Assembly: GCA_001899235.1 (NCBI GenBank)
Contig: MKVR01000004.1
Span: forward strand, 34,727 to 98,726
Direction: 5' to 3'
Source of the DNA: Nitrosospira sp. 56-18
GTDB taxonomy: Bacteria; Pseudomonadota; Gammaproteobacteria; Burkholderiales; Nitrosomonadaceae
DNA length: 64,000 nucleotides
Part shown: positions 47,994 through 56,912 of the stretch, one piece after another
How the letters are laid out: the number at the start of each line of letters is the position of its first letter
Numbering within the stretch: position 1 is the stretch's first letter
Made by a program: the position numbers and the translations under genes
The notes under the pieces: generated by a model
Seen by the model: the letters and a program-made list of their open reading frames with translations, nothing else
Told to the model about the DNA's origin: nothing
Database searches by the model: none

Positions 47994-48584
47994 CTACCCG
48001 CCAGTCCGGTCGGCGGCCGCGATAGGCGCCTGGGCCTTGTCGGCAAGCTCCTTGAGCAGTATGGCGGCAGGAACCGGCCTGCCCGCTGGAGTTTCCACTG
48101 GAGAAGGCGCCAGCGGCACCAGGAGATCGCCTTTCCCCGGGGCGCCATGCAGCCAGAGGGCCAGAACATATAGTCCGGGGACGTTGAGAAGCCGCAGCTC
48201 GAAACCACCTTGCTCCACCTCTGGAGCCTCCCTCACTGCGCGGATCGCACTCGCGCTCGATGCGACAAAACCGCCTTCGTTGAAGGCTGAGAATACGTGT
48301 TCGTTTGCGGCACCCATGGCAACCGATTCGGCGGAGGCAAGAACCTTGTCGCCTTCCTGCACGAGATAGCGCCACCCGGTTGGCCTGGCTGCATCGAGCC
48401 CTTTTCCCGCCGCCAGGTCGGTGAGCCCCAGCGTGAATACCTGATGGGGCTCGGTGAGCTGTAAAGTCCCGGTTGCACCACGCAAGGCCGGAGATCTGAA
48501 GGCACGGTTCCTGTTCAATTCGAGGAAAGTGGAATGCACGGCGTCCAGTGCCTGCTTTGGAGGGGTTGGAGTAATAAGGGCCAT
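47994..48584 (-). CDS. Hypothetical partner of the propeller-protease gene
   Basis: The 196-residue protein starts at an ATG with a GAGGAGC site. I recognise no domain. It has no signal peptide; the middle (VFTLGLTDLAAGKGLDAAR, GWRYLVQEGDKVLASAESV) and a Val/Leu-rich part (FELRLLNVPGLYVLALWL) look like a beta-rich fold. Its start is 10 bp after the protease stop, so the two are surely co-transcribed. It could be an inhibitor, chaperone or immunity-like partner, which is inference from position only. Confidence 0.6.
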   Translation of the reverse strand: MALITPTPPKQALDAVHSTFLELNRNRAFRSPALRGATGTLQLTEPHQVFTLGLTDLAAGKGLDAARPTGWRYLVQEGDKVLASAESVAMGAANEHVFSAFNEGGFVASSASAIRAVREAPEVEQGGFELRLLNVPGLYVLALWLHGAPGKGDLLVPLAPSPVETPAGRPVPAAILLKELADKAQAPIAAADRTGG

Positions 48585-48594
48585 CAGAAGCTCC

Positions 48595-50115
48595 TCAGTA
48601 TTTGGTGTAGTAAGTGTGGGTCCACGTGCCCGATCCCTTGTAGGCGGTCTGGAGGGTGGCGTAATTGACGTCCGAGCGGCCGTAGATCGGGTCATCAACG
48701 GAAACGTAGTCGATACCCCCCGCGCTGTATTGTCCCTTTATGACGAGGAAGTGGGCGCCGCCGCCCGACCAGGCCACGCGAATCCCCAGGGGACGGGCGA
48801 AGGTCACCTCGTTCTCGATCTGGGCGGTGGTGGCTATTATGCCGCCCACCCAGTGGTCGAAGTGACCTACCACCGTGAGCGCCTGGTCGAGATAGCCGTA
48901 GACGTTGCAGGGGCCGGATGCGCCCGCGCCGCAACAGTCGTTTCGGCCGAGTTCGCCATTGGCCACCGCGCACTGCGTCCAGCCGCTTCCTGGTTGATAG
49001 AACAGGCCGACACTGGTCCCTGTCGCTGCCCAGCACCAGTTCGACTGCTGTTGCTGCTGCATGAAGAAGTAGATCTGGTCGAGCCACCAGATCGTATCGA
49101 CATGATAATCGGTTCCAACGACAAAGACGTCGAGTATGTCGGGATAGCGGCTCAGCGCATTGATCGAAGTCTGTGGCGCGACGACGCCTCCGGCAATCTG
49201 GAACCAGGAGCCCCAACCGGTGCCGGCGTCCCACCAGACACTGAATACGCCGTGGTTCGTGCCTACGGCGAAGACATCGAGGTGATCGGGATAGCGCGAG
49301 ACGACGCTGATGGAGGTATCGGGCGCGGCCACGCCGCCGCTGACAACGAACCAGTTCGCTGCCCAGCCCCCGTTGGCATCCCACCAGATGCTGTAGATTC
49401 TATGGTCCGTGCCAACGACGAACAGATCCAGGTGGGTCGGATAGCGTGCGATGGCCGCAACCGAGCTGTTCGCGGCGGCGACCCCGCCAGCCACCTGAAA
49501 CCAGTTCGCCCAGCCCCCGTTGGCGTCCCACCAAGTGCTGTAGATGCCGTGGTCCGACCCAACCGCAAACAGGTCTATGTGGTTGGGGTTGCGGGTCACG
49601 GCCGTGATCGACGTGCCGCCTGCCGCGACACCGCCACTGACGACAAACCAGTTCGCTGCCCAGCCCCCGTTGGCATCCCACCAGATGCTGTAGATTTTCA
49701 TGTCCGACCCGACCACGAACAGGTCCAGATGGTTGGGGTTTCGGGCAATGGCCGCGATGGAAGTGCCGGGCGCCGCGGTCAGGTCGGAGACGCGGAACCA
49801 TCCATTGGCCCAGCCCCCGTTGGCGTCCCACCAGATACTATAGACTTTGTGATCCGATCCCACGACGAAAAGATCGAGGTGATCCGGATTGCGGGCCACC
49901 ACGGTGATCGTCGTTCCTGGCGCTGCGATACCGCCCCGAACCTGGAACCAGTTTGCCCATCCCGTGGCAATATCCCACCACGCGCTGTAGATTCCGTGAT
50001 CCGTGCCCACGCAAAAGATATCGAGATGCTGCGGATACCTCGCTATCGAGGTAATGGAAGTGGATGGTGCCGTCACACCACCGCTGACCCCAACCCAATT
50101 CGGTGCCCAGCCCAT
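48595..50115 (-). CDS. Seven-bladed beta-propeller (PLL-like lectin type) fused to a papain-like cysteine protease
   Basis: Residues 30-350 are seven repeats of 49-50 residues built on HLDLFVVGTDHxIYSxWWDAxGGWAxWF, with the first 29 residues acting as the closing strand. The pattern matches PLL-type fucose-binding propellers. Residues about 350-506 are a protease domain: QQQQQSNWCWAATG (Cys361), SGGGAHFLVIKG (His455) and VSVDDPIYG (Asp474) form a likely papain/AvrRpt2-type triad. There is no signal peptide. An AAGGAG site precedes the start. The DNA repeats are strong, so recombination is possible. A cell-surface-targeted protease or effector is plausible. Confidence 0.85.
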   Translation of the reverse strand: MGWAPNWVGVSGGVTAPSTSITSIARYPQHLDIFCVGTDHGIYSAWWDIATGWANWFQVRGGIAAPGTTITVVARNPDHLDLFVVGSDHKVYSIWWDANGGWANGWFRVSDLTAAPGTSIAAIARNPNHLDLFVVGSDMKIYSIWWDANGGWAANWFVVSGGVAAGGTSITAVTRNPNHIDLFAVGSDHGIYSTWWDANGGWANWFQVAGGVAAANSSVAAIARYPTHLDLFVVGTDHRIYSIWWDANGGWAANWFVVSGGVAAPDTSISVVSRYPDHLDVFAVGTNHGVFSVWWDAGTGWGSWFQIAGGVVAPQTSINALSRYPDILDVFVVGTDYHVDTIWWLDQIYFFMQQQQQSNWCWAATGTSVGLFYQPGSGWTQCAVANGELGRNDCCGAGASGPCNVYGYLDQALTVVGHFDHWVGGIIATTAQIENEVTFARPLGIRVAWSGGGAHFLVIKGQYSAGGIDYVSVDDPIYGRSDVNYATLQTAYKGSGTWTHTYYTKY

Positions 50116-50431
50116 TGTCTGCTCCTTCTGTCAATGCCCTGTTCCGAAAAGCGGGACGGATGCATTGGAAAATAAACGTGCTTGAAAAGATAGATCGCCA
50201 TATAACCCGTATCCCTGCACTCCTGCACCTGCCTTTCATCGTTGCCCCTTCCTGACGCATACCAGCTCATGCCAGCGCGCTCGCGGGCCGAATGCGGGAC
50301 GCATCGAGCGCAACCCTGATCCGCTGCCGCAGGCGTGTAAGCGAATAACCTGTCAGCCTGAAGTTTATTCATAGATCAAAGGCGGCAAATTACAAGGACC
50401 GAATTGCCTCAACCGAAGGAGTGGCGAAGCA
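50116..50431. other. Intergenic region between alkB and the protease gene
   Basis: The 316-bp gap contains the protease ribosome site and probably its promoter. A possible short frame starts at 50260 on the minus strand with a GGAAGGGG stretch but runs into the protease gene in another frame. I see nothing else. Confidence 0.3.
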
Positions 50432-51103
50432 TCAGCCTTGGCGGCTCGAAGCAGCCCTGCGAAAGGTCAGATTGATCCGATGTCTGCCGGCAAAAGAATG
50501 GCTGCTCTCCTTGACCGGCAGCACGCCATGATAGCGCAGCCTTGCCGGTCCGCCCCACACCATTACGTCGCCATGCATCAACGGAATTCGCACAGGCCTA
50601 TCCTTGCGTCGTAAACCACTCCACAGGAAAGCCGCCGGAATTCCCAGCGAGACCGAAACGATGGGTGAACTGAAATCACGCTCGTTCCTGTCCTGATGCA
50701 GGGATAGCCGCGCCCCGGGCTCGTAGCGATTGACAAGGCAGGCGTCAGGCACGTAATTTTCAAAGCCGGCGCTTGCCGCGGCCTCGTGCGCCAGCTTCAG
50801 GAAAACCGCAGGCATGGACGGCCAGGGCTTCCCGCTTTCCGGGTCTATCGCATCATAGCGATAGCCCGTAAGATCGGATACCCAGCCGTAGGACCCGCAA
50901 TTGGTCATCGCTACCGACATGCAAAAGCCGCCCGGCGTGATCATGTGGCGAAACGGAGCCTCTGCTGTAATAACATGCAGCGCATCAAGAATCCCGGCTT
51001 CGCGCGTCAGCGCGAAACCGCGCAGCAGAACCGCGCCGGGACACAATTCTTCCCTTTCGGGGAGGCGCTCAGTATCCGCATCTGGAAACAGGGGCAACAT
51101 CAT
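50432..51103 (-). CDS. alkB: Alkylated DNA repair dioxygenase AlkB
   Basis: AlkB uses Fe(II) and 2-oxoglutarate to remove methyl groups from 1-methyladenine and 3-methylcytosine. The protein has MITPGGFCMSVAMTNCGSYGW, CLVNRYEPGARLSLHQDRNE with the iron ligands His and Asp, HGDVMVWGGPARLRYHGV with the third His, and the terminal RINLTFR arginines. The ATG at 51103 is 13 bp after the stop of the gene before it and gives the normal N-terminus MMLPLFPD. It ends the ada operon. Confidence 0.95.
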   Translation of the reverse strand: MMLPLFPDADTERLPEREELCPGAVLLRGFALTREAGILDALHVITAEAPFRHMITPGGFCMSVAMTNCGSYGWVSDLTGYRYDAIDPESGKPWPSMPAVFLKLAHEAAASAGFENYVPDACLVNRYEPGARLSLHQDRNERDFSSPIVSVSLGIPAAFLWSGLRRKDRPVRIPLMHGDVMVWGGPARLRYHGVLPVKESSHSFAGRHRINLTFRRAASSRQG

Positions 51104-51116
51104 TTGTTCACCGTCA

Positions 51117-51866
51117 TCAGGCCGCATCATGAAAAATGATCCCCACGGTGTGGCGATGGCCTGAGCGCAGGCGACTGACTCCATGGCGCAGATTGACCCG
51201 GTAGACTCCGCGTGCGCCCTGGACCGGCCGATGATGCACGGCAAATACGACAGCATCACCCTGCCCGAGCGGAACCACCTCCGGACGGGACTGCATGCGC
51301 GGCCGTTGCTCGGTCAGCACGAACTCGCCGCCCGTAAAATCACGTCCTGGCTCGGATAACAAAATGGTAAGCTGAAGCGGAAATACATGTTTCCCGTACA
51401 AATCCTGGTGCAGGCAATTGTAATCTCCCGATTCGTAACGCAACAGCAGCGGGGTCGGACGAAACTGGCCGGCTTCATGGCAGCGCCTGATAAAGTCTGC
51501 ATGTTTCGCCGGGTAGCGCACATCCATGCCCATTGCCTCATTCCAGCGATTGGCGGTTGGAACCAGGCATGGATAGACCTCATTGCGCAAATCCGAAATG
51601 ATCTCGGGAAGCGGATAGCGGAAATATTTGTACTCTCCTCGTCCGAAACCGTGCCGGGCCATCACGACACGGCTGCGAAAAATCTCGTCCTTCGAATAAA
51701 GAGCGGCCAGCGCATCGCACTCCGCCGGTGTGATGAGATTTTCGACGACCGCAGACCCCTGCATATCCAGGTCGTTCCCTATCCGATTCCAGTCAAGCTC
51801 ATGCACGCGGCAGGCAAACTGCTTGTCCGGCATGGTTTCGCGTGCTTTCTGTACCAGGGCATTCAT
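51117..51866 (-). CDS. 2-oxoglutarate/Fe(II)-dependent oxygenase between ada and alkB
   Basis: The 249-residue protein starts at an ATG that overlaps the ada stop (ATGA). It has the double-stranded beta-helix features HQDLYGKHVFPLQLTILLSE (HxD ligands), FTGGEFVLTEQRPR, GDAVVFAVHHRPV and RVNLRHGVSRLRSG with the cosubstrate arginine. It belongs to the prolyl-4-hydroxylase-like group and is often encoded with ada and alkB. A role in alkylation damage handling is inferred from context. Confidence 0.9.
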   Translation of the reverse strand: MNALVQKARETMPDKQFACRVHELDWNRIGNDLDMQGSAVVENLITPAECDALAALYSKDEIFRSRVVMARHGFGRGEYKYFRYPLPEIISDLRNEVYPCLVPTANRWNEAMGMDVRYPAKHADFIRRCHEAGQFRPTPLLLRYESGDYNCLHQDLYGKHVFPLQLTILLSEPGRDFTGGEFVLTEQRPRMQSRPEVVPLGQGDAVVFAVHHRPVQGARGVYRVNLRHGVSRLRSGHRHTVGIIFHDAA

Positions 51867-52960
51867 GTCCGCACCTTCTCGCCTGCTTCCTTTTCCAGAA
51901 GAGAACGCTTGCGCTCCACGCCCCAACGGTAGCCAGCCAAGGCGCCATCGTTGCGCACCACCCGATGACAGGGAATGGCCACCGCGAGCCGATTGACCGC
52001 ACAGGCCTGCGCCACTGCCCGCACTGCCCGGGGCGAGCCGATGCGTCTTGCAATATCGGTGTAGCTGACCGTCTGCCCCACGGGAATTTCGCGCAGCGCC
52101 TGCCATACCCGCTGCTGGAACGAAGTGCCGCGCACATCCAGCGGCAGATCCAGGCCGACGCCCGGCGCCTCGACAAAGCCAACTACCTGCGCCACCAGTT
52201 GTTCAAAATCCGCATCCCCGCCGATCAGGTTGGCATGGGGAAAACTATCCTGCAGGTCCCGCACCAGCTTTTCCGCATCGTCTCCCAGGAGAATCGCACA
52301 GATGCCACGGTCGCTTTGCGCAACCAGGATCGACCCCAGGGAGCATTCTCCGATGGCAAAACGGATTCTCGTATCGGCGCCGCCAGCGCGATAGCGGGTC
52401 GGCGTCATACCCAGGACCTTGTTCGACTTTTCATAGAAGCGGTTATTGGAACTGTATCCCGCGTCGAAAATGGCATCCGTCACTGAACCGCCGCGTCCCA
52501 GTTCATCACGTATCTTTTTCTCGCGTTGCGCGGCGGCATACTGTTTCGGCGTCAGCCCGACCACCTGTTTGAACACGCGATGAAAGTGATAAGTGCTCAT
52601 GCCCACTTGCCTGGCAAGGACGTCGAGGGTCGGGGTATTCTCCGTTCCCTCGATGATGCGGCAGGCCTGGGTAACCCTGGTTGCATATTGCTCGGCCAGC
52701 GCCGGCCGGTCCGGCCGGCAGCGCTTGCAGGGCCTGAAACCGGCCTGCTCGGCTTCTTCGCGCGTTCCGTAAAAACGGACATTCTCCGGCCGTGCTGGAC
52801 GGGCGGCGCAGGAAGGGCGGCAGTAAACGCCAGTGGTCTGTACGCCGTAATAAAACTTGCCGTCCGCTTCAATGCTGCGCGCCTTGACAGCCGTCCAGCG
52901 CGGGTCGTTGAGCGTGGCGTCGGCAAGCGGCGCTTTTTTCACTGATTTATTCGAATTCAC
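51863..52960 (-). CDS. ada: Ada: DNA alkylation-response regulator and O6-methylguanine methyltransferase
   Basis: The protein has the N-terminal zinc domain (TTGVYCRPSCAARPARPENV, CKRC) that accepts methyl from phosphotriesters, an AraC-type helix-turn-helix region (RQVGMSTYHFHRVFKQVVGL) and a C-terminal O6-methylguanine transferase with VPCHRV type site (AIPCHRVV). Once methylated it activates its own operon. The GTG at 52960 has GGAGG 7 bases upstream and is preferred over earlier ATGs (52978, 53041), which lack one. The operon ada-2OG oxygenase-alkB follows. Confidence 0.95.
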   Translation of the reverse strand: MNSNKSVKKAPLADATLNDPRWTAVKARSIEADGKFYYGVQTTGVYCRPSCAARPARPENVRFYGTREEAEQAGFRPCKRCRPDRPALAEQYATRVTQACRIIEGTENTPTLDVLARQVGMSTYHFHRVFKQVVGLTPKQYAAAQREKKIRDELGRGGSVTDAIFDAGYSSNNRFYEKSNKVLGMTPTRYRAGGADTRIRFAIGECSLGSILVAQSDRGICAILLGDDAEKLVRDLQDSFPHANLIGGDADFEQLVAQVVGFVEAPGVGLDLPLDVRGTSFQQRVWQALREIPVGQTVSYTDIARRIGSPRAVRAVAQACAVNRLAVAIPCHRVVRNDGALAGYRWGVERKRSLLEKEAGEKVRT

Positions 52961-53286
52961 GATTGCCTCCAGTTGCATATTGGTAACGGCTGTCAATTTA
53001 CCAATGCCCCAAACCCGCCGCACTCCGGGTCTTGCTTTCAAATTCGATAATTAGGGTCATGCTCTGCTCCTCATTCTTATCAGTTCCTCCTCGTTTTTTA
53101 GGTACTGGCATCCAATGCCTGAAGTCCCTTGCCGCAACCACCTTCAACAGTCCGGCCCTACCAAAGCCCGGTATTTGAAAAAAACCGTATTATTATTGCC
53201 ACGCGAACGAGTAGTGCGCTATCGTGGCAACACGTGGCAGCAGAGATACGAACACACCAAGAGTAACGATCGCGTTCTCCAATCCA
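52961..53286. other. Divergent intergenic region between ada and mutM
   Basis: The 326-bp gap should hold promoters for both DNA repair units. I could not place a convincing -35/-10 pair or an Ada box by eye. Confidence 0.3.
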
Positions 53287-54129
53287 GTGCCTGAACTCCC
53301 TGAAGTCGAAGTGATCCGCCGCGGTATCGCGCCTCATCTGGAGGGACGGCATATTGCCGATGTCGCGATACGCAACCCGAATCTTCGCTGGCCGGTCTCG
53401 CCGAACATGGCGCAAACCCTGCGTGGCCTGAAAATCAATTCCGTGTCGCGCCGCGCAAAATACCTGCTGCTGAATTGCGGCGAGGGCTCAGTGATATTGC
53501 ATCTCGGGATGTCCGGAAGCCTGAGACTGTTGATCCCTTCAGCGGCAATACCATCAGCGCTGGCTGCCGTGGCGCCGCAGAAGCATGACCACATCGATCT
53601 GATTCTCGACAATGGCACTATTTTTCGTCTGCGTGACCCGCGTCGTTTTGGAGCAATGCTCTGGTCATGCGACGATGCGCTGCATCACAAATTGCTGGCC
53701 CAGCTTGGTCCCGAGCCGCTGGATGCCGCGTTTGACGGCGCGGTGCTCCATAAGAAAACGCGAGGCCGCAGCGCCAGCATCAAACAGGTACTGATGAACA
53801 GCCATATCGTGGCGGGAGTGGGCAATATTTACGCTAGCGAAGCCCTGTTTCACGCAGGCATCAACCCTCTTTCCCCTACCGATCGAATCGGCTTGAGCAG
53901 GTACAAGAAACTGGCGGAAGCGATAAAGCACACCCTTAATCTCGCAATCGAGGCCGGGGGCAGCAGTTTGCGCGATTTTGTCGGCAGTGACGGCAAACCC
54001 GGCTACTTCCAGCAGCAGTATTGGGTATATGGGCGAACCGGGCAACCCTGCCGGAAGTGCGGCACGCCCATCACTCAGATCAGACAGGGACAGCGTTCGA
54101 GCTTTTATTGCCCTCGTTGCCAGAAATAG
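53287..54129 (+). CDS. mutM: Formamidopyrimidine-DNA glycosylase (Fpg/MutM)
   Basis: MutM removes 8-oxoguanine and formamidopyrimidines. The GTG at 53287 is chosen because it places the catalytic Pro at position 2 (PELPEVE), which the chemistry requires; the longer open frame from 53224 would bury it. Further landmarks are the Lys in HLGMSGSLR region, the H2TH part ([20 protein letters not shown]) and the C-terminal zinc finger CRKCGTPI...FYCPRCQ. Length is then 280 residues, as expected. Confidence 0.96.
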   Translation: MPELPEVEVIRRGIAPHLEGRHIADVAIRNPNLRWPVSPNMAQTLRGLKINSVSRRAKYLLLNCGEGSVILHLGMSGSLRLLIPSAAIPSALAAVAPQKHDHIDLILDNGTIFRLRDPRRFGAMLWSCDDALHHKLLAQLGPEPLDAAFDGAVLHKKTRGRSASIKQVLMNSHIVAGVGNIYASEALFHAGINPLSPTDRIGLSRYKKLAEAIKHTLNLAIEAGGSSLRDFVGSDGKPGYFQQQYWVYGRTGQPCRKCGTPITQIRQGQRSSFYCPRCQK

Positions 54130-54318
54130 GCTGAAACCTAAAATAATAAGCAAGAAGCATGCGCGGGCGGCCGATCGGATATTAAGCCGCACCGCTCTCA
54201 AACAGCCCGTTACGGGGTCGCATCTTCCTCTGGAAGAGACTGCTCTTTCGGGCATTCCATCCCGGAAAGCTGCCGTTGCGCCTATGAGGATTTGTTCGGA
54301 GGCTCCATAGGAGCGACA

Positions 54319-55770
54319 GTGCCACTATTCAAGATATTTCTTGTCTGCTGCCTGCTATTTTCCGTTGTGCCGGTGCAAGCCGGCGTGACGGAGCCGGATC
54401 CGCGCGCCGAAGATGAATTCGATATCATGAATATGCTGGCAAAAAAGGGATGGCATGATTTGAAGGATGAGCGCTGGAATGCCTACGGCCAGTTCACCTA
54501 CATTTCCAGCTGGAAGGGTGCTTTTCCAGCTTTGTATACCAACCTGAATGGAAGTCCTAATTCCCTGTTGCCGGGAAGCGAAAGAAGCTTCACCGGAACC
54601 GCCACGCTCTATCTCGGACTCAAGACATGGCAGGGAGGAGAAATTTATTTTGCGCCGGAAATGATATCCATGCGGCCATTGTCGAACTTGAAAGGGCTGG
54701 GCGGCGTGATACAAAACTTCGAGCTGCAAAAAGGCGGCAGCGAGACTCCCATCTATTACCAGTCCCGGTTGTTTTTCAAACAGACTTTCGGATTTGGCGG
54801 AGAGCGCATACAACTCGCTTCCGATCCGATGCAGCTCGGAACGACGGTGGACAGCAGGCGCCTCGTTCTCAGGTTCGGCAACTTCAGTGTGATCGATTTC
54901 TTCGACAAGAATTCATACTCCGGCGATCTGCGCAGGCAATTTTTGAACATGGCATTCATGACCTACGCGGCCTTCGATTTCGCCGCGGATGCAAGAGGAT
55001 ATACCTGGGGTGGCGTAGCCGAATATTTTCATGACGACTGGACAGTGCGCTTCGCCCATGTCATCCCCTCCAAGGATCCCAACCAGCTCCCGCTCGACAT
55101 GAGGGCATTCAAATTTTACGGGCATCAGGTCGAAGTCGAGCGCCGTCATCGGTGGCATGGCCGTCCCGGGGCCGTCCGGGTGCTGGCTTACCGGAATCAT
55201 GAAAACATGGGTAAATTCAGCGATGCCATTGCCGCGTTTCGATCCGATCCCAATAAAAACGCCACAACCTGCACCGGTTTCAATTATGAATCAGGCAATG
55301 CGGGCGCCCCGGATTTATGCTGGGCGCGCAAGCCGAACGACAAGATGGGTATAGGGATCAATCTGGAACAAGAGGTATTGGATGATGTGGGCGTGTTCCT
55401 CCGGGGAATGTATAGCGATGGCAAAACCGAAGTGTATTCCTATACCTCGACCGACCGGTCGATTGCATTTGGTGCTCTGGCCAACGGTTCCCGCTGGAAA
55501 CGAAGCAAGGATTTGCTCGGAGCCGGATTTGCCGCAGGCTGGATTTCGAGCCAGCATGCCAAATACCTCAATATGGGAGGCATCGACGGATTTATCGGTG
55601 ATGGCCGCATCAAGGCTCGTGCGGAGCACGTAGTGGATATTTTCTATAGCGTTAATGTGCTGCATTCGCTTTGGGTGACTGCCGACTATCAGCATATCTC
55701 CAATCCCGGTTTCAATGCCGATCGTGGCCCCGTGAATGTTTACGGACTCAGGGTCCATGCCGAATTCTAA
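54319..55770 (+). CDS. OprB-type carbohydrate-selective porin
   Basis: The GTG at 54319 has AGGAG 4-5 bases upstream and gives a signal peptide (PLFKIFLVCCLLFSVVPVQA). The mature protein has many alternating beta-strands and OprB landmarks: YGQFTYISSWKGAFPALYTN, YFAPEMI, and a C-terminus VNVYGLRVHAEF ending in Phe. OprB porins pass sugars or small anions across the outer membrane. The two Cys (CTGFNYESGNAGAPDLCW) probably form a loop disulfide. Confidence 0.85.
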   Translation: MPLFKIFLVCCLLFSVVPVQAGVTEPDPRAEDEFDIMNMLAKKGWHDLKDERWNAYGQFTYISSWKGAFPALYTNLNGSPNSLLPGSERSFTGTATLYLGLKTWQGGEIYFAPEMISMRPLSNLKGLGGVIQNFELQKGGSETPIYYQSRLFFKQTFGFGGERIQLASDPMQLGTTVDSRRLVLRFGNFSVIDFFDKNSYSGDLRRQFLNMAFMTYAAFDFAADARGYTWGGVAEYFHDDWTVRFAHVIPSKDPNQLPLDMRAFKFYGHQVEVERRHRWHGRPGAVRVLAYRNHENMGKFSDAIAAFRSDPNKNATTCTGFNYESGNAGAPDLCWARKPNDKMGIGINLEQEVLDDVGVFLRGMYSDGKTEVYSYTSTDRSIAFGALANGSRWKRSKDLLGAGFAAGWISSQHAKYLNMGGIDGFIGDGRIKARAEHVVDIFYSVNVLHSLWVTADYQHISNPGFNADRGPVNVYGLRVHAEF

Positions 55771-55807
55771 GAAACCTTTGGATAAATCCTCGTGATCTGG
55801 TTCAGTT

Positions 55808-55821
55808 AAAACCTCGAGGTT
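55808..55821. other. Perfect 14-bp palindrome between porin and proC
   Basis: AAACCTCGAGGTTT lies 38 bp after the porin stop. There is no T-tract, so it may be a weak transcription end or a protein site. Confidence 0.3.
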
Positions 55822-55956
55822 TGGTATATCATCCTAAGGAACCGCTCGCTTTCCGCTCTGCCGTGCGGCTCGTGCCTCGTTCCGGTGGAGATCCACCATT
55901 ATCGCGGGCGCAAAACGTGTGTTAACAGGCTATGGGTTCGAAATCATAAAATCATC

Positions 55957-56787
55957 ATGAATATTCGTTTCATTGGTGGCGGCAATATGGCCGCCGCATT
56001 GATTGGCGGTCTGCTGCAGCAAGGCTGTACCCGCGAGCAAATAGCCGTGGTGGAAACGAATGCCGACCAGCGCGGCAGGATAAAACGCGAGTTTGATGTG
56101 GAAGCGGCACCGGATCTCGGTGGCAAAGTCTTCGATGCTGGAGGCCCGGCCAATACCGGCGTGATCGTGCTCGCGGTAAAGCCGCAGCAACTGGCGCCCG
56201 TAGCGCGCGAGCTTGCACCACTGCTTTCCGGCCAGCTCGTGGTCTCCATCGCCGCCGGCATTCGCGCCAGGGATATTGCGCGCTGGCTGGGCGGTTACGA
56301 ACGCTTGGTGCGCGCAATGCCCAACACCCCTGCTCTGGTTCGCGCAGCCGTGACGGGCCTGTATGCCCTGCCGGATGTGGACACCGAAGGGAAGCGCGCT
56401 GCGGAAGCCATCCTGGGAGCGGTGGGCTCCGTGCTTTGGTGCGAAAACGAAGAGATGCTGGATGCGGTAACCGCGATTTCCGGCAGCGGTCCGGCTTATA
56501 TCTTTTATTTCATCGAGTCAGTGCAGCAAGCCGCCCGGGAGTTGGGGCTGGATCCAGCCCAGGCGAGATCGCTCAGCCTGCAGACATTCCTGGGCGCATC
56601 GACTCTCGCAGCCAGCAGCAAGGAAGAGGCCGCCACACTGCGGGCGCGGGTTACGTCACCCGGAGGCACTACCGAACAGGCGATAAAAGTGCTTGAGAGA
56701 GAAGGCGTCAAAAACGCGATCCTCAGTGCAGCCCACGCGGCGCGACGCCGTTCCCGCGAATTGGCGGATGAATTCGGCAAGGCTTGA
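55957..56787 (+). CDS. proC: Pyrroline-5-carboxylate reductase
   Basis: ProC performs the last step of proline synthesis. The 276-residue protein has the Rossmann motif IRFIGGGNMAAALIGG, VLAVKPQQL, RAMPNTPALV and the C-terminal SPGGTTEQAIKVLE with GSGPAYIFYFIE. The ATG at 55957 fits the family start; the earlier in-frame start adds 24 foreign residues. It leads the proC-yggT-yggU unit. Confidence 0.96.
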   Translation: MNIRFIGGGNMAAALIGGLLQQGCTREQIAVVETNADQRGRIKREFDVEAAPDLGGKVFDAGGPANTGVIVLAVKPQQLAPVARELAPLLSGQLVVSIAAGIRARDIARWLGGYERLVRAMPNTPALVRAAVTGLYALPDVDTEGKRAAEAILGAVGSVLWCENEEMLDAVTAISGSGPAYIFYFIESVQQAARELGLDPAQARSLSLQTFLGASTLAASSKEEAATLRARVTSPGGTTEQAIKVLEREGVKNAILSAAHAARRRSRELADEFGKA

Positions 56788-56912
56788 GAAGGCCCTGGAT
56801 AAGTCGGGGCCTGCATGCTTGAAGGGGTGGAAAGATGACGGTTGCCTGGCAAGAGCATTATCGTCGTTCGCCAGAGATATCCGAGTAGCCAAAATAGCCT
56901 GGGGAAATTCAT

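Noticed and set aside
46393-48375. 660-codon open frame on the minus strand opposite the GldF/GldG-like genes
   Set aside because: The plus-strand genes have clear family motifs; the long antisense frame is a side effect of GC-rich codon usage.
48454-50175. 573-codon open frame on the plus strand opposite the propeller-protease gene
   Set aside because: It is the mirror of the repeated blades, lacks a ribosome site and a known domain; the minus-strand reading gives clean propeller and protease motifs.
53224-53286. Longer N-terminus for MutM
   Set aside because: It would bury the catalytic proline that must follow the initiator methionine.
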